A stretch of 64,000 nucleotides of DNA from Phocoena phocoena. Taxonomy: Eukaryota; Chordata; Mammalia; Artiodactyla; Phocoenidae. The stretch is from positions 116,999,680 to 117,063,679 of the forward strand of contig NC_089240.1 in NCBI RefSeq assembly GCF_963924675.1, read 5' to 3'. The position numbers and the translations under genes are program-made. This document shows positions 45,235-60,870 of the stretch, piece by piece. Each line of letters starts with the position of its first letter. The stretch's first letter is position 1. Below the pieces are notes generated by a model that worked only from the letters and a program-made list of their open reading frames with translations, had not been told where the DNA came from and ran no database searches.

Positions 45235-46796
45235 TAACAACAAAGGCTTCTACTTAAAAATCTAATGAGTTTTATTCACTTAAAAAGATCATATCCCACG
45301 GTTTTGTTCACAGTCAGCATTTAAACTCATCCGTTGTTATCACTGAGCCTGCTTGAATTCTGTATAGTTTCGTCTTTTCATATATTTCTTCCAATCAGGG
45401 AACCTGCTTGTTCATGCAGAGAGAAACGGTGTTTTTGAAATTCTTCTTAAAAACTGGAAATCACTGAGAACATCCACTGCCACATGAGTGGCATAACTCA
45501 GGGCATGCAAGGCCGGGCCTGTCACTAGGCTGACTCGCTGCTCAAGAAACCCTGCCTGAACTTCCTTCGGTTCTCTAAGTAAGCCCGGTTCTCACTGTCT
45601 ACCAGCCTTCGCATGTACCGTTCCCACTTGCCATGAAACTGGTTCCGTCTCATCAACTGACGAACCCTTGCTCATCCTGCAGGTGTCAGGTCAATGTTCC
45701 CGCTACTAAATGCCCCCCAGCTAGGGCAGTGCCCTTCTCGCAAGCTTCCCCAGCTCTCCATCCTTCCCACTGTCAGCCCTGAGGGAGCAAGGACAGGGAC
45801 TCTCTGCCCCTCAGTGCCTGGCACTGAGCCTGCCAGTGGCTGGTGCTCTTTGAATGAATGGTGTCCAGATTCTCAGGCATGTGTTTCTAAAGTATTGTCT
45901 ATCACCCAATAAGTGTATCTGCGCGCTCTCTGCTCACCAATGGGAAGCAGAATATATTAAACATTGCTAGGGCTTTTATTAGAAACCAGAGTCCACTTGG
46001 GGAGATTTCTATTTCGGGAAACATATAAAAGATGTTCTGGAGGGTTCTGAAGATGGCAAGGGGCGTGAAGAACAAGGCTTAGGAGCCGGTACACAGAGTG
46101 GGAAATATGTGCCCCGATACAAATACAGCACTCACGGCACTGGCTGTACAAGCCAAAGCCACACACAAGACGCGTGCAAACCATCTCATGAGAGGGCTGG
46201 GAGGAGAGAGGATGCACAGTGAAGATGTTCAGAGGGGCTACACAGATCAACACTAAAGTCCAGGCCTGGATATTTCCTCTATTTCATGCCAAGTATTCAG
46301 CAAAGGATTGAGAGAAAGAAACTTAATTGTCACATATTTAAACCTAATTTGTGCGCCTGAACATAAGCCATGTCTCACACGTAAAAGAAGCAGAGGAAAA
46401 CAAAAATGTCAAGTTGTTCCAAGATTAACTAGGAAGTTACAATTTTCCAAATGACAGAATGAGTCAAATTTCTGTTCAAACAAGCACTTAATGTACTTGC
46501 TTTATGGGCCAGTCTCTGTCCTAGGCTACTGGACATCCACAGATGAATGACAGCGGCCTTGAGCTCAAGAAGTTTACAGTACAGGGAGAGAGACTCACAA
46601 AGCAAAAGGGAAATGGAGATAAACTGCAAAGGCCACTGGAAGGCACAGTCCACTCCAAATGCAGGGATGAAGGATCATGAAGGCTATCTCAGAGAAACCA
46701 CATTATTTCTACCAAAACATCACTGTACCAAAAAAAACCCACCATAAAAAAAATACACAGACAGAAGAGGACCAACAAAAGCCCTATTCTCTCTTC
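45235..46796. other. Unique DNA with weak fossil traces
   Basis: 46,480-46,640 ('gggccagtctctgtcctaggctactgg...gagctcaagaagtttacagtacaggg') resembles the ancient repeat at 38,755. Nothing here supports a gene. Confidence 0.35.
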
Positions 46797-46870
46797 TCAT
46801 GGTTCTCAAACTTGCAAGCCATTTGGATTAACACCTCCATCCTCAGGTTCCAGCCTGATGGTTTGGGCTC
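46797..46870 (+). mobile_element. MER5-like fragment
   Basis: 'catggttctcaaacttgcaagccatttgg...' resembles a hAT MITE end. Confidence 0.4.
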
Positions 46871-46956
46871 TTCCTTCACTTCATTCACCATATTATTTTG
46901 ATGACCTAGGACTAAGACTGAGGAAACAAATCGAGTACGTTAAAACAACTTCTCCC

Positions 46957-47310
46957 GGGAACTCCCTGGAGGTCCAGTGGTTAGGACTCAGTGCTTTTAC
47001 TGCCGGGGCCCAGGTTCAATCTCTGGTCAGGGAACTAAGATCCCACAAGCTGCCCAACACAGCCAAAAAAAAAAACAAAACCAGGGCTTCCCTGGTGGCG
47101 CAGTGGTTGAGAGTCCGCCTGCCGATGCAGGGGACACGGGTTCGTGCCCCGGTCCGGGAAGATCCCACGTGCCGCAAAGCGGCTGGGCCCGTGAGCCATG
47201 GCCGCTGAGCCTGCGCATCCGGAGCCTGTGCTCCGCAACGGGAGAGGCCACAGCAGTGAGAGGCCCGCATACCGCAAAAAAAAAAAAAAAAAAGACAAAC
47301 AAAAAGACCC
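46957..47310 (+). mobile_element. CHR SINE with a young SINE inserted in its tail
   Basis: The outer element (46,957-47,083) has the old head gggaactccctggaggtcc and an A-rich tail that resumes after the inner element. The duplication aacttctccc is at 46,947-46,956 and 47,311-47,320 and brackets both. Confidence 0.92.
47084..47293 (+). mobile_element. Young cetacean CHR-type SINE
   Basis: Full-length GC-rich copy with an A-tail, within the A-rich tail of the older SINE. A clean duplication cannot be defined in the A-rich target. Confidence 0.95.
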
Positions 47311-47321
47311 AACTTCTCCCA

Positions 47322-48425
47322 TCACTTAAACAACAACAAAAAAATAATCAACACCCATGCTCACAGCAGCATTAGCCAAAAGGTAGAAGCAAACCCCAAA
47401 TGTCCATCAGCAGAGGAAATGGATAAAGAAAATGTTGTACATACATATGTGACAGTTGATTTTATGTGTCAACTTGGCTGGGCTATGAGATGTTTTACCA
47501 GATAGCTGGTAAAACATTACCTTGGGGTGTGTCTGTGAGAGTGTCCCTGGAAAAGATTAGCATTTGAGTCAGTAGACTTAGTACATAAGATCCCCCTCAC
47601 TAATGTGGGCAGGCACCATCCAATCCCTTGAGGTTCCCAACAGAACAAAAGGCTGGGGGAAGGGCAAATTCTCTTTCTCCTTGAGCTGGGATGTCCATCC
47701 CCTCCTGCCCATGGACATCGGAGGTCCTGGTTCTCAGGCCTTCAAAGTCCAGGACTTACACCATCCGACCCCCCACCCCACCCCCAGGCCTTCGATCTTG
47801 GAGTAAGAGTTACATCATCAGCTCCCCTGGTTCTCAAACCTTTGTACTCAGACTGGATAACACCATCGGCTTTCCTGGTTCTCCATCCTGTAGATGGCAG
47901 ACTGTGGGACTTCTCGGCCTCCATAACCACATGAGGCAATTTCTATAATAAATGTCCTCTATCTCCATCTCTATCTATATAGAGATATCTTATTGAGTCT
48001 GTTTCTCTGGAGAACCCTGACTAATACAATATACACGGGAATATCATTCAGCCTTTTAAGAGGACATTCTGACACATGCCACAACATGGATGGACCATGA
48101 GGACATTATCTTAAGTGAAATAAACCAGTCACAAAGAGATAAATACTATAAGATTCCACTTATATATAAGTTCTCTAAGACAGTCAAACTCATAGAAACA
48201 GAAAGGAGAGTGGTGGTTTCCAGGGGCTGGGGGCAAGAGGGATGGGGAGGTGTTGCTTAATGGGTAGAGTTTCCGTTACACAGGATAAAAAAGTTCTGGA
48301 GATCGGTTGCACAGCAATGTGAAGATACTTAACACTACTGAACTGTGCACTTAAAAATGGTTAAAGATGATAAATTTTCTATCACGGTTATTGTATCACA
48401 ATTAGAAATAAAATTTTTATGAAGG
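47322..48425 (+). mobile_element. Old L1 3' end split by an LTR-like repeat
   Basis: 'gctcacagcagcattagcc...gtccatcagcagaggaaatggataaag' (to 47,447) resumes at 48,029 ('atatcattcagccttttaag', 'gtggtggtttccaggggctggggg', 'actgaactgtgcacttaaaaatgg'). Confidence 0.88.
47448..48028 (+). mobile_element. LTR-like repeat inside the L1
   Basis: It begins tgtgacag and ends taataca (TG...CA). The flanking pentamers acata and atata differ by one base, as in 5-bp target duplications of ERVL/MaLR LTRs. It carries 'caatttctataataaatgtcc' (polyadenylation signal) near the 3' end. Family not named with certainty. Confidence 0.6.
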
Positions 48426-49099
48426 ATCATGCTGTAAAGCTACATGGTACATTGTCTTGAACCTCTACTCCAAGAACAAGTGGTTATGGTACACAAAGGC
48501 CCCAAAGAGTTTAACTTGTGTAGAAATACCCTACTCCATCTAATGAAAGTCTCCTTACCTAATGTAATAAACAGGACAAAAAAAAACCCCAATGTTCAGC
48601 TCTTTTAGTCACAGGTAAGTACACTGGTATGAGAGACGAACACACTTTTAAAAACTGTTCTTGCCTTTGTGGGGAAAAAACAATACAGGCAAACTTTATT
48701 TAGGTCACAGCAGTTACTGTAAACATCTCAAGGAAAGCTTATTAATAACAGCCACCCACAAAGAACCTGGTTTCATCCATGGAATGTCAAGGAGTCACTG
48801 GAAGGAAGACTGGGGGAGAACTGGACTGAATTTTGGAAATCAGAATGGTAGCATCTTTTTGTAGTTGAATTCGGATTTAGAAATAGCAAATGGAACCAAT
48901 ATTTTAAATTTGGAATTGGAACTAGATGATGTGTGAAGGGCTTCTGGCTCTAAATCATAAAGACTGATGGCTTACTTCATTTAGAAAAAAATCAGGGAAA
49001 CATCCTAAATATTTAGGCCAATCCTTGACTCTGCTACCAGTAGAGTCAAAGATGACACCTTTACTATCAATGTGGTCACATAGAAATGCACTGGGCTAG
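48426..49099. other. Unique DNA
   Basis: No gene or clear repeat. Confidence 0.35.
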
Positions 49100-49241
49100 G
49101 CTCCTGTTAATAAGTTGCTTTCTGGCCTTGGGCAGATCACTACATCGCTGTGGGCCTGATTTCCCTCTTCTCTCTAATGGGAAGGTTGGGCAAAATGGTT
49201 TTTATGGTCCCTTCCAGCCATTACAATCTCTCATTAAGAAC
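49100..49241 (-). mobile_element. MIR-like SINE
   Basis: 'ctggccttgggcagatcactacatcgctgtgggcctgatttccctc' and 'tggtcccttccagccattacaatctc' are antisense MIR. The L1 copy 3 inserted at its end. Confidence 0.7.
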
Positions 49242-49335
49242 CTTGGAAGTATGAGAAGGCAGACAGCAGAAGCAAGAAGAACTACAACCCTGCAGCCTGT
49301 GGAACAAAAACCACATTCACAGAAAGACAGACAAG

Positions 49336-50261
49336 ATGAAAAGGCAGAGGGCTATGTACCAGATGAAGGAACAAGATAAAACCCCAGAAACACAACTAAA
49401 TGAAGTGGAGATAGGAAACCTTCCAGAAAAAGAATTCAGAATAATGGTAGTGAAGATGATCCAGGACCTCGGAAAAAGAATGGAGGCAAAGATCGAGAAG
49501 TTGCAAGAAAGGTTTAACAAAGACCTAGAATAATTAAAGAACAAACTCCTAGAAGAATTAAAGAACAAACAAACAGAAATGAACAATACAATAACTGAAA
49601 TGAAAAACAAACCAGAAGGAATCAATAGCAGAATAACTGAGGCAGAAGAACGGATAAGTGACCTGGAAGACAGAACGGTGGAATTCACTGCCACAGAACA
49701 GAATAAAGAAAAAACAATGAAAAGAAATGAAGACAGCCGAAGGAACTTCTAGGACAACATTAAACACAACAACATTCACATTACAAGCGTCCCAGGAGAA
49801 GAGACAGACAGAGGACCAGAGAAAATATTTGAAGAGATTATAGTCGAAAACTTCCCTAACATGGGAAAGGAAATAGCCACCCAACTCCAGGAAGTGCAGG
49901 GAGTCCGAGGCAGGATAAACCCAAGGAGAAACATGACGAGACACGTAGCAATCAAACTGACAAAATTTAACACAAAGAAAAATTATTGAAAGCAACAAGG
50001 GAAAAACAACAAATAACATACAAGGGAACTCCCATAACGTTAACAGTTGATTTCTCAGCAAAAACTCTGCAAGCCAGAAGGGAGTGGCATGATATATTTA
50101 AAGTGATGAAAGGGAAGAACCTACAACCAAGACTACTCTACCCGGCAATGATCTCATTCAGATTCGATGGAGAAATCAAAAGCTTTACAGACAAGCAAAA
50201 GCTGAGAGAATTCAACACCACCAAACCAGCTCTACAACAAATGCTAAAGAAACTTCTCTAA
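49336..50261 (+). pseudogene. L1 ORF1 (copy 3), disrupted
   Basis: ATG at 49,336. The frame is open for 65 codons, then ends at TAA near 49,531 beside a short duplication (ctagaa-attaaagaacaaac appears twice, about 49,525-49,570). An intact stretch of the C-terminal domain reads from 49,986 to the normal stop at 50,259-50,261. Changes around 49,750 and 49,984 also disturb the frame. Confidence 0.9.
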
Positions 50262-50319
50262 GTGGGAAACACAAGAGAAGAAAAGGACCTAGAAAAAGAA
50301 ACCCAAAACAATTAAGAAA

Positions 50320-54121
<3,802 letters not shown>

Positions 54122-54351
54122 AAAAATGGTACAGATGAACCAGTTTGCAGGGCAGAAATTGAGACACAGATGTAGAGAACGAACATATGGGGACCAAGGC
54201 GGGAAAGTGGCGGGGGCAGGGGGGTTGTGTGATGAATTGGGAGATTGGGATTGACATGTATACACTAATACGTATAAAATGGATAACTAATAAGAACCTG
54301 CCTTATAAAAAATATATGTACAATTCTAAAAAAATGAATCTTGGAAGTATG

Positions 54352-55905
54352 TCGGTGATGGTCGCAGAACAACCTGAGTGCACATAATGCCACAGAACTG
54401 TACACTTAAAAAAATCACTGTGTATTTTCCCACAATAAAAAGTAAAAATGAAGATTTTTAAAAAGAACCTGGGAGGTGAAAACAGCCACTGCGAGCAATA
54501 GCTTATAATGAGAACTGCAGGAAGCCCAAATGCTTCAACAAGAGACCTCTAGCCTTGGCCTTTATTTCTTTATTTTTAATGAAGTAATCCCTGATCCGTA
54601 AAGAAACATTCAGACACTCCAGAGATGATGCTATGAAAAGAAAACCTTTTCATAAAACAGTAAGTCCTTCAATATCGCAATGACCTCCCCATCCACCATT
54701 TAAATCCAACCTGTATATATCAGGCTTTCAGAAAGCGAGCCTCTTCTCTATCAATATGGTCAAGTGAGAGGCACCCTGGTCAAAATCTCACTCTCAGTAA
54801 ACCAAGCAACTCAACTCCTGGCTCAAAGGCAGGAGAACAAGTTTATTATCTTCTACCAGGTTTTCAGATCCTAGGGAGATGCCTTTGCACTAAAAAATCA
54901 ATACAAGATTTTTCAGCGTATTCAGTTTTGTCACTTGCCTGGAGACAATGGCCTCAGAAAAGAGGACGAACTGTCTTACTTCCCTTTCCTCCCTTTCTGT
55001 GTGCACTGCCGTTTAAAGACATGCTCTTTGTTCCATAAATTCAAAGATTGCTTTTATGTCCAGTGGGGTAGAGACAAAAAGCTGTGTTTTTTAAGTGGTG
55101 AAATCTGTCAAAATCCCAAAGGCTCTTGTGATACAAATCGGGTCGTTCTATACAGCCTGAATCCCCAATTCCACAGGGGAAATAGAAACCATTTATAACT
55201 CAAAGTAACTAGCAGTAATAGGTCAATGCACCTGACTGCTCATGAACCAGTGACAGCGACACTGCTGGCTGCCTGGGGGAGACCAAGTAGGGAAGTGTCT
55301 GAGCCTGGCCCAACCCTTGCAATCCCACCCCGCCCCACCTCCTGCCACGTACAGGCAGGAAAGTGGTACCAAGAAGGGGGAATGCCCTTGCCCACCCGCT
55401 CTGGACTGGCAAAGGATTATCTTAGAAGTCGCGCTTTCCAGACCCTTATCCCCCCCACATGAAGATCCATTGAGGTCCAGCCCCCAGAAGGGTCAAAATA
55501 ACTGCTCACTGACCTCCACCATTCTCACAGCTATGCTGGGATGGCCAGCTCTGGATGGCATCCCCAAAGCTCCCTCCCAGCCCCGCCCTCTCTGGAAGGG
55601 CCCAAGGCTTTGAAATTCTCTTCCTGGAAGCAACAGAAAGAACGGAGGCCAGCCTGACAAGAGAGAAAGGAGCAAGAATGGAGAAAGGAGGCTTCCAAAC
55701 AGAACATCTGCCTGTGGAGGATGAGCAGGGCTGAGAAAACTGAGGACCCAATGCACACAGTTCATGGACGACAATGCTGGGCACAGAGCTCAGGGCTATT
55801 TTTGGAGATACTGAACCCTGTGAGAATCCACTGAAAGCTATGGATGCCACCACCAGAAAAATGCACATTTACACATAATAGCCAGGGGTCCTTTGATGTC
55901 TCTAG
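54352..55905. other. Unique DNA
   Basis: No repeat recognised and no splice-supported gene. Overlapping frames on both strands at 55,317-55,868 reflect low stop-codon density in C-rich sequence. Confidence 0.4.
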
Positions 55906-56270
55906 GACAATGTTTCCCCAACTTGCTCAATGATAAGAATCACCCAGATGCTGATTTACAATTCACAGTACCAAACTCGCTTCCTAAAGTTCTTTGTCAG
56001 CAGGTCAGGGGGAGGGGTAGTTTTTTTGTTTTTGTTTTTTAACAAACCCTACAGGTGACTGTTAACTTCCTGCAAGCTAGAGAAACACTGCTCAGGAGCA
56101 GTAAGCCCCGTAATTGGCTGTGCGTTCAAATCACTTAAGGAGATTTATAAACCATATGGGTTCATAAGCCCCATACTCAGATCTACTGAGTCAAATTCTC
56201 ATGGTGGAGATGTATGTGGTGGAAGGTGGTGCTGATGCCCAAGCAGGTTTAGGAACCTCAGCTCTAGGGG
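55906..56270 (+). mobile_element. Two MER5-like hAT MITE fragments
   Basis: 55,906-56,091 ('gaatcacccagatgctgatttac...acaggtgactgttaac...') and 56,105-56,270 ('ctgtgcgttcaaatcacttaaggag...agatctactgagtcaaattctcatgg') both follow the MER5/MER20 style. Confidence 0.5.
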
Positions 56271-56574
56271 TCCCTGGACCAAAGATGAATAACCCATGTC
56301 CAACTTCACCCAGGTTCCCTCCCTGGTAGCTTGGGCTGGCCAGGGCCCGGGGGCCCGGATGGCTATTATGGGCATCAGGTCACTCACTGCTTGACATATC
56401 ACCAACATGGGACAGAGTGCTTTGTGCACTGAAAGTCCAGTTCCTCTAAGTAAACCTCTAAAATATCGGCTCCGTGAAAGCCGGGATGATTATGTGTTCT
56501 GCTCACTGCTGTCACATAAGAGGTTCAACAAATATTTATTGACAAAGTAATGGATGAATTACTTAATACATGAA

Positions 56575-56950
56575 TTAGTAGAGTTGGCACTCTGTATCCA
56601 CAAATTCCACGTCTGTGGATTCAACCAACTACGGATCTAAGAAACGTTTTTTTTTTTAATTCCAGAAAGTTTCAAAAAGCAAAACTTGAATTTGCCCCAG
56701 GCCATCAACTATTTACATAGCATTTACATTGTATTTACAACTATTTACATTTGGTATTAGAAGTAATCTAGAGATGATCTAAAGTCTACAGGAGGATGTG
56801 CATAGGTTATATGCGGATACTACACCATTTTATATAAGGGGCTTGATCATCCACGGATTTTATTTTGGTATCTGGGGGTGGGGGGTCCTGGAACCCATCC
56901 CCAGTGACTGTATAACTAAAATCCATTAAATTGGAGTATGACTGTCAGAT
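56575..56950 (+). mobile_element. Tigger-like (TcMar) DNA transposon fossil
   Basis: 'gagttggcactctgtatccacaaattccacgtctgtggattcaacc', 'ttccagaaagtttcaaaaagcaaaacttgaatttgcc' and 'ggtatctgggggtggggggtcctggaacccatcccc' are characteristic of a Tigger MITE of mammals. Confidence 0.75.
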
Positions 56951-57054
56951 GCGTCAATCTGTAGATTTATTTCTATGGCCAACAAGCCCTTTAACAAGAA
57001 CCCTCTAACTTGAATAATCAATACGAAAATCACTACTATTTTAATAATATTATC

Positions 57055-57255
57055 AATATGACCATTGACCAAATTCTATGTTTGTTTTTCACACATTATT
57101 TCATTCTATCTTTAAAATAGGCATGTAAGATAAATATAACTATCTCCATTGCGAAGAGGCTTAGAAAGATTATTTGCCCAAGATCATACAACGACTAAGC
57201 AGAGGAACTTCTATGTGAACCCAAGTTTCTAAAATCCATGCTTTTAACCATGCAG
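57055..57255 (+). mobile_element. MIR SINE
   Basis: 'ttatttgcccaagatcatacaacgactaagcagaggaac' and 'ccatgcttttaaccatgcagcc' are sense MIR. Confidence 0.8.
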
Positions 57256-57424
57256 CCACTTTCACCTGGAATATGGTCCACTGTAAAGTGAAAATTATAC
57301 CCCAAATCAAATTAGCAATATTAAATCCAGATGGATTGTTGCTGTCATTCTAAGGGCTTCTGATATGGCCTGGAGTTTCAAAAGGTACAAGAGCATTTAA
57401 AGAAACCTAGGAAGGATGCTGAGA

Positions 57425-57725
57425 GTGCTGGTTAAGTAACACATTTACTGAGTACTGTACCTCTTTTGTGAAAAGGGCCCTCGAGGAGGTTTAAAATCTA
57501 GTTGGGGAGATAAAACATGAGCAGATGAAAAATGCATCATCAGATTTATCCAAAGTAGTCCACGGACACTGCCAGATGGGTAACCGAGAAGCCCAGTGCA
57601 AGGGGTAAACAGATCCTGTAGGGAGGGTGGGAGAGAGGCTTCCTGGAGGATGTGGGTTAAGCTTGGACATGAAGGATCACAAAACGTAGAAATAACAGGT
57701 AGTAGAGCATTCCAGATCAAGAAAT
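57425..57725 (+). repeat. Ancient mammal-wide repeat (as at 38,755)
   Basis: See the copy at 38,755-39,010. Both hold the 'cttgaagga'-type motif and the 'gagcattcc' end here. Confidence 0.45.
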
Positions 57726-58204
57726 GGTAAGAGCTGGAGCAGAAGAGTCAGTTTGAAGACAATCCACAAGCAATATATTGTTTATGTTAATTTTCATTAT
57801 ATCATTATGATCATTATATACGTCCACTGTAGAGAAAATAGAAGATACGAATAAACATACATATACATATACATCCTCTGTACATCTTCTATAAGCCAAC
57901 GACCCAGAGATTCCTTTTGATATATATTCTTTCAGGGTTTATTCTAAGCATATTTGTGTGTGTATTTATTTAGACATATGCATATTTGTCTACATGCATT
58001 TAATTTTATATGTATAAATTTATACATGCATATACGTATCTTTACATACGCACAGATTCATATACATATGTTTATCAAATACGAATAATGTTTGTGGTGC
58101 CCAGTGAGAAAGATCAAGGCAGCAGAGGAAAACTTTTCACAACCACAGGCTCCAAATGACCATCTCTCCTTTGTCACCCCCAAATCCACACCCAGTGCAT
58201 GCAC

Positions 58205-58485
58205 TAAAAATGATAGTGTGGAAGATTATTTAATGACATAGAAAAACATTCTAACAGGGTGCTGAGGGGAAAAAAGCAGGTGATAGTATCTACTGTGTAA
58301 TCCCACACACGTACTTAAAGATGTATACGTGTGTATTATAAGATTGAGAGAAAAAAGACTGGCAGGAAAATCTCAAAAAGAACCTGGGAGTACGACCCTT
58401 GGGGGATATTTTCTTCTTCATGCTTTTATGATTTTCCGAATTGCACGCATTATTTTGTAATCTGAAAAAAATCGACACCACGAAA
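58205..58485 (+). mobile_element. Old L1 (L1ME-like) 3' region
   Basis: 'gaagattatttaatgacatagaaaaacattc', 'cagggtgctgaggggaaaaaagcagg' and 'gtatacgtgtgtattataagattg' resemble an ancient L1 3' end. Confidence 0.5.
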
Positions 58486-58576
58486 CAGAAGCAATAGTAA
58501 AAGCAGACCAATTCAAAACGGTCAGGGGCGTTCTGGTCAAGATGCATCCTAGGTTTTTTACACAGCTGAAACCGAA

Positions 58577-58963
58577 TTAACATTGACCAGAAAACAGAGA
58601 AAGCAAAGCACTTCTGTTTGGCCAAGACCTGACTTCCAGGCTTTGAAGGGTATCCGCCTTTGACGGGCCCAGCGGGAGGGTCAGGCGAAGGCAGGGCAAG
58701 GACGCCCAGATCGCTAGAAGGGGGTGGGGGTCAGGACACTCTTCCTCCGGCCCCGCCCGCCGCCACCATCTTAACGCTGCCTCCCACCGGCTGCAAAGCG
58801 CCCGCGGTCTAGACCTCCAGGCCGTGGGCTGCCCCCGGCGCCCCGCCCCCTCGGCGGCATCCCCACGCGAGCGAGCCGGGCCGCCGGCACCCGGGGCCGG
58901 TGGGCAAAGCCCTGGGCTGCACGCCGCCGCCGCCGCCACCGCCGCCGCGAGCAGCTTTGTCAT
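58577..58963 (-). CDS. Candidate first-exon open frame in the CpG island
   Basis: On the minus strand, an ATG at 58,963-58,961 (G at -3) opens 128 codons to a stop near 58,577. The N-terminus is MTKLLAAAVAAAAACS, an Ala-rich, weakly hydrophobic stretch written by the GC-rich trinucleotide run. The rest is Gly/Pro/Arg-rich, then Leu/Ser-rich. CpG islands often have long open frames by chance because stops are A/T-rich, so this alone is weak. A second minus-strand ATG in perfect context (aagATGG, 58,769) starts a 12-codon frame. I do not recognise a protein. Confidence 0.22.
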   Translation of the reverse strand: MTKLLAAAVAAAAACSPGLCPPAPGAGGPARSRGDAAEGAGRRGQPTAWRSRPRALCSRWEAALRWWRRAGPEEECPDPHPLLAIWASLPCLRLTLPLGPSKADTLQSLEVRSWPNRSALLSLFSGQC

Positions 58964-59335
58964 GCCCGGCGCCGAGCACTTCTTCGCCAAGTTTCACCTT
59001 CCGTGACACAACTTTTCCGTGTTTCTTTTTTCGGCAGCCGCCGCATCACGAGGCTCATGAGCACACAGGTTTGTAAACAACCCGCCGGCCGGATCCGCGG
59101 CGACTGAGGGACACCGGTTAAGCGGGCCGTTCGGCGTTCGCGCCCGGGTCCGAGCTTGTCGGGTCCCAGTTAGTCGGAAAACAAACGCTCCCGGGAGCAA
59201 GAGCCACGAGGAGCGCCGGCCCCGTTTCCAGGAGAACCGCTCACATTGTTCCCGGGGCTCCGAAAACCACGCGCAAATCCAAGAGCTCTTGGAAGTCTTT
59301 TCAATAAGCCCCCCAAGGGAAGAGGCGAGCACACA
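58640..59335. promoter_or_regulatory. CpG island, probable promoter
   Basis: Dense CpG and high G+C set this apart from the rest of the window. It has GC boxes (ccccgccc at about 58,751 and ccccgcccc at about 58,841), a CCG trinucleotide run at 58,921-58,950, and a YY1-type motif (AAGATGGTGGCGGC on the minus strand, 58,759-58,772). The YY1 orientation favours minus-strand transcription starting just upstream of 58,772. Transcription both ways is possible. The gene is not identified. Confidence 0.85.
59037..59081 (+). promoter_or_regulatory. Forkhead-type motif and splice-like signals
   Basis: A forkhead core TGTAAACA sits in ttgtaaacaa at 59,071-59,080. Just 5' are a pyrimidine-rich acceptor-like sequence ending CGGCAG at 59,036 and a donor-like ACACAG/GTTTGT with GT at 59,069-59,070. 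These are suggestive only. Confidence 0.3.
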
Positions 59336-60620
59336 CACGGAGAATCAAAGGCAAAAGAAGCAGGTCAATTCACAATACTTTCAAAGTCGTGGTTGAAAGA
59401 AGATTCTTAAAATAGCTGTAGGCATATATTCAAGAACTGCGCTCAGCCTGCCTTCTTTAGCTTGTTTACTTCTACTTTTAACAGCAAGATAAATATTTGA
59501 AGAACTCGATCTGTTTACTGACCCCCAGTGCAAGAGCAGGAGACCTGCTACCTACATAATTTGGAGGGATTTTTTTTGAGAACTGGGTTTCACATTTGTT
59601 ATTAAACTTACCTATAACCACGCGATAGACCCGTCACTGTTCATTACGGCTGTTAAACCTAGGTTCTGCAGCACCAGAGAAACACGGCACGAGTCCTAAC
59701 TTTGAGAACTATAATTAATAATGCTCGTTCAAGGCGTATGTCTCTGTTCACAAGGTATATTTTTGGAAATATTATCGAACTGAAGGCAGCATAAACAGTA
59801 TAAAAAATAAAGCTCGCACTTTATTTTTCCATTTAAAATGAGTTATATAATAAGTAGTGGAATGCTTCTTCCATGGAGCCACATGTTAAGGGGGGGATTT
59901 CTTTTACTGAAGTTATAGCTATCAAGGGAGAAAATCCAGACATGAGGATCCTCCAATGAGCCCAGCATACCCTAAGGAACCCCATTCACTTAATGAAAAC
60001 CACTGACATCTGTAGACAAGACAAGGGGGCAGAACAGGAGAGAAAAGGAGGGAGGGAGGGAAGGAGGAGAGGGTGGGGTGAGAGAAAGAGAAGGGAAATG
60101 AGACAGATGATTCTGCCGAGAGGCAGACTGAAAGCATATGCCATGTAATGGAAAAAATAAATAAATAAACAATTGGGAGTTTTACCCAGTTGTGAATTAA
60201 GAGGAAGTGTAATCGATAGAACACAGGTGAAACAAGCTCCCAGACTCAGTTCTGGGGAAGAAATACCATTATTTTCAAACTGACAGATGCTTACATCTTG
60301 AAAGTCAGAATCATGGCCAACTGAGGGGAGGTGCACTTTGGAAAGTACAAGTGAGGATGTCCAAGGCCAAAGAGGAAGGAAAAGGCACCCCTAAGGCTTA
60401 AGGTAGGACTGGGTTTCTCTCATCTCTGCGGGGGCGCAGCACAGTGCCGGAGATAGATAAGTCACTCAAGAAATCTGTTCGGAGATCTCTTTGGCTGTAC
60501 AAAGATCACAGCCATGGAGCAATCATGCCTGTATAGGCAAACTCTTCCTAGTCATGTCCACGTTGGCAAACAGCAAGTAATTTGGTCCTTGTGCAAACCT
60601 GGATTAGAAAAGAATCAACT
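59336..60620. other. Unique DNA flanking the CpG island
   Basis: Unique sequence with an imperfect ggga-rich tract at 60,042-60,090. No coding frame is supported. Confidence 0.4.
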
Positions 60621-60745
60621 GGGCTTCCCTGGTGGTGCAGTGGTTAAGAATCCGCCTGCCAATGCAGGGGACACGGGTTCGAGCCCTGGTCCGGGAAGAT
60701 CCCACATGCCGCGGAGCAACTAAGCCCGTGTGCCACAGCTACTGG
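60621..60745 (+). mobile_element. CHR-type SINE lacking an A-tail
   Basis: Head gggcttccctggtggtgcagtgg, B-box gggttcgagccctgg, then 'gcaactaagcccgtgtgccacagct'. The 3' end is lost. Confidence 0.88.
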
Positions 60746-60749
60746 TCTC

Positions 60750-60870
60750 AACCCGAGACTGTTTTCTCATCTGTCAACTGGGAATAATAGTAGTATGTAT
60801 ATCTATCTTGGATAGCTTGAGATATTTCATGTCAATCCCTGGCATATGGTCAGTGCTCAAAAAAACTATT
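60750..60870 (-). mobile_element. MIR SINE
   Basis: 'ctgttttctcatctgtcaactgggaataatag...tggcatatggtcagtgctc' is antisense MIR, abutting the truncated CHR SINE. Confidence 0.75.

Noticed and set aside
55493..55868. Overlapping frames of up to 120 codons on both strands
   Set aside because: C-rich sequence with few stops, no acceptor or donor pattern, and no conserved-looking motif.
58809..59009. Minus-strand frame with a Gly run
   Set aside because: It would start at GTG, not ATG, in a eukaryotic promoter island.
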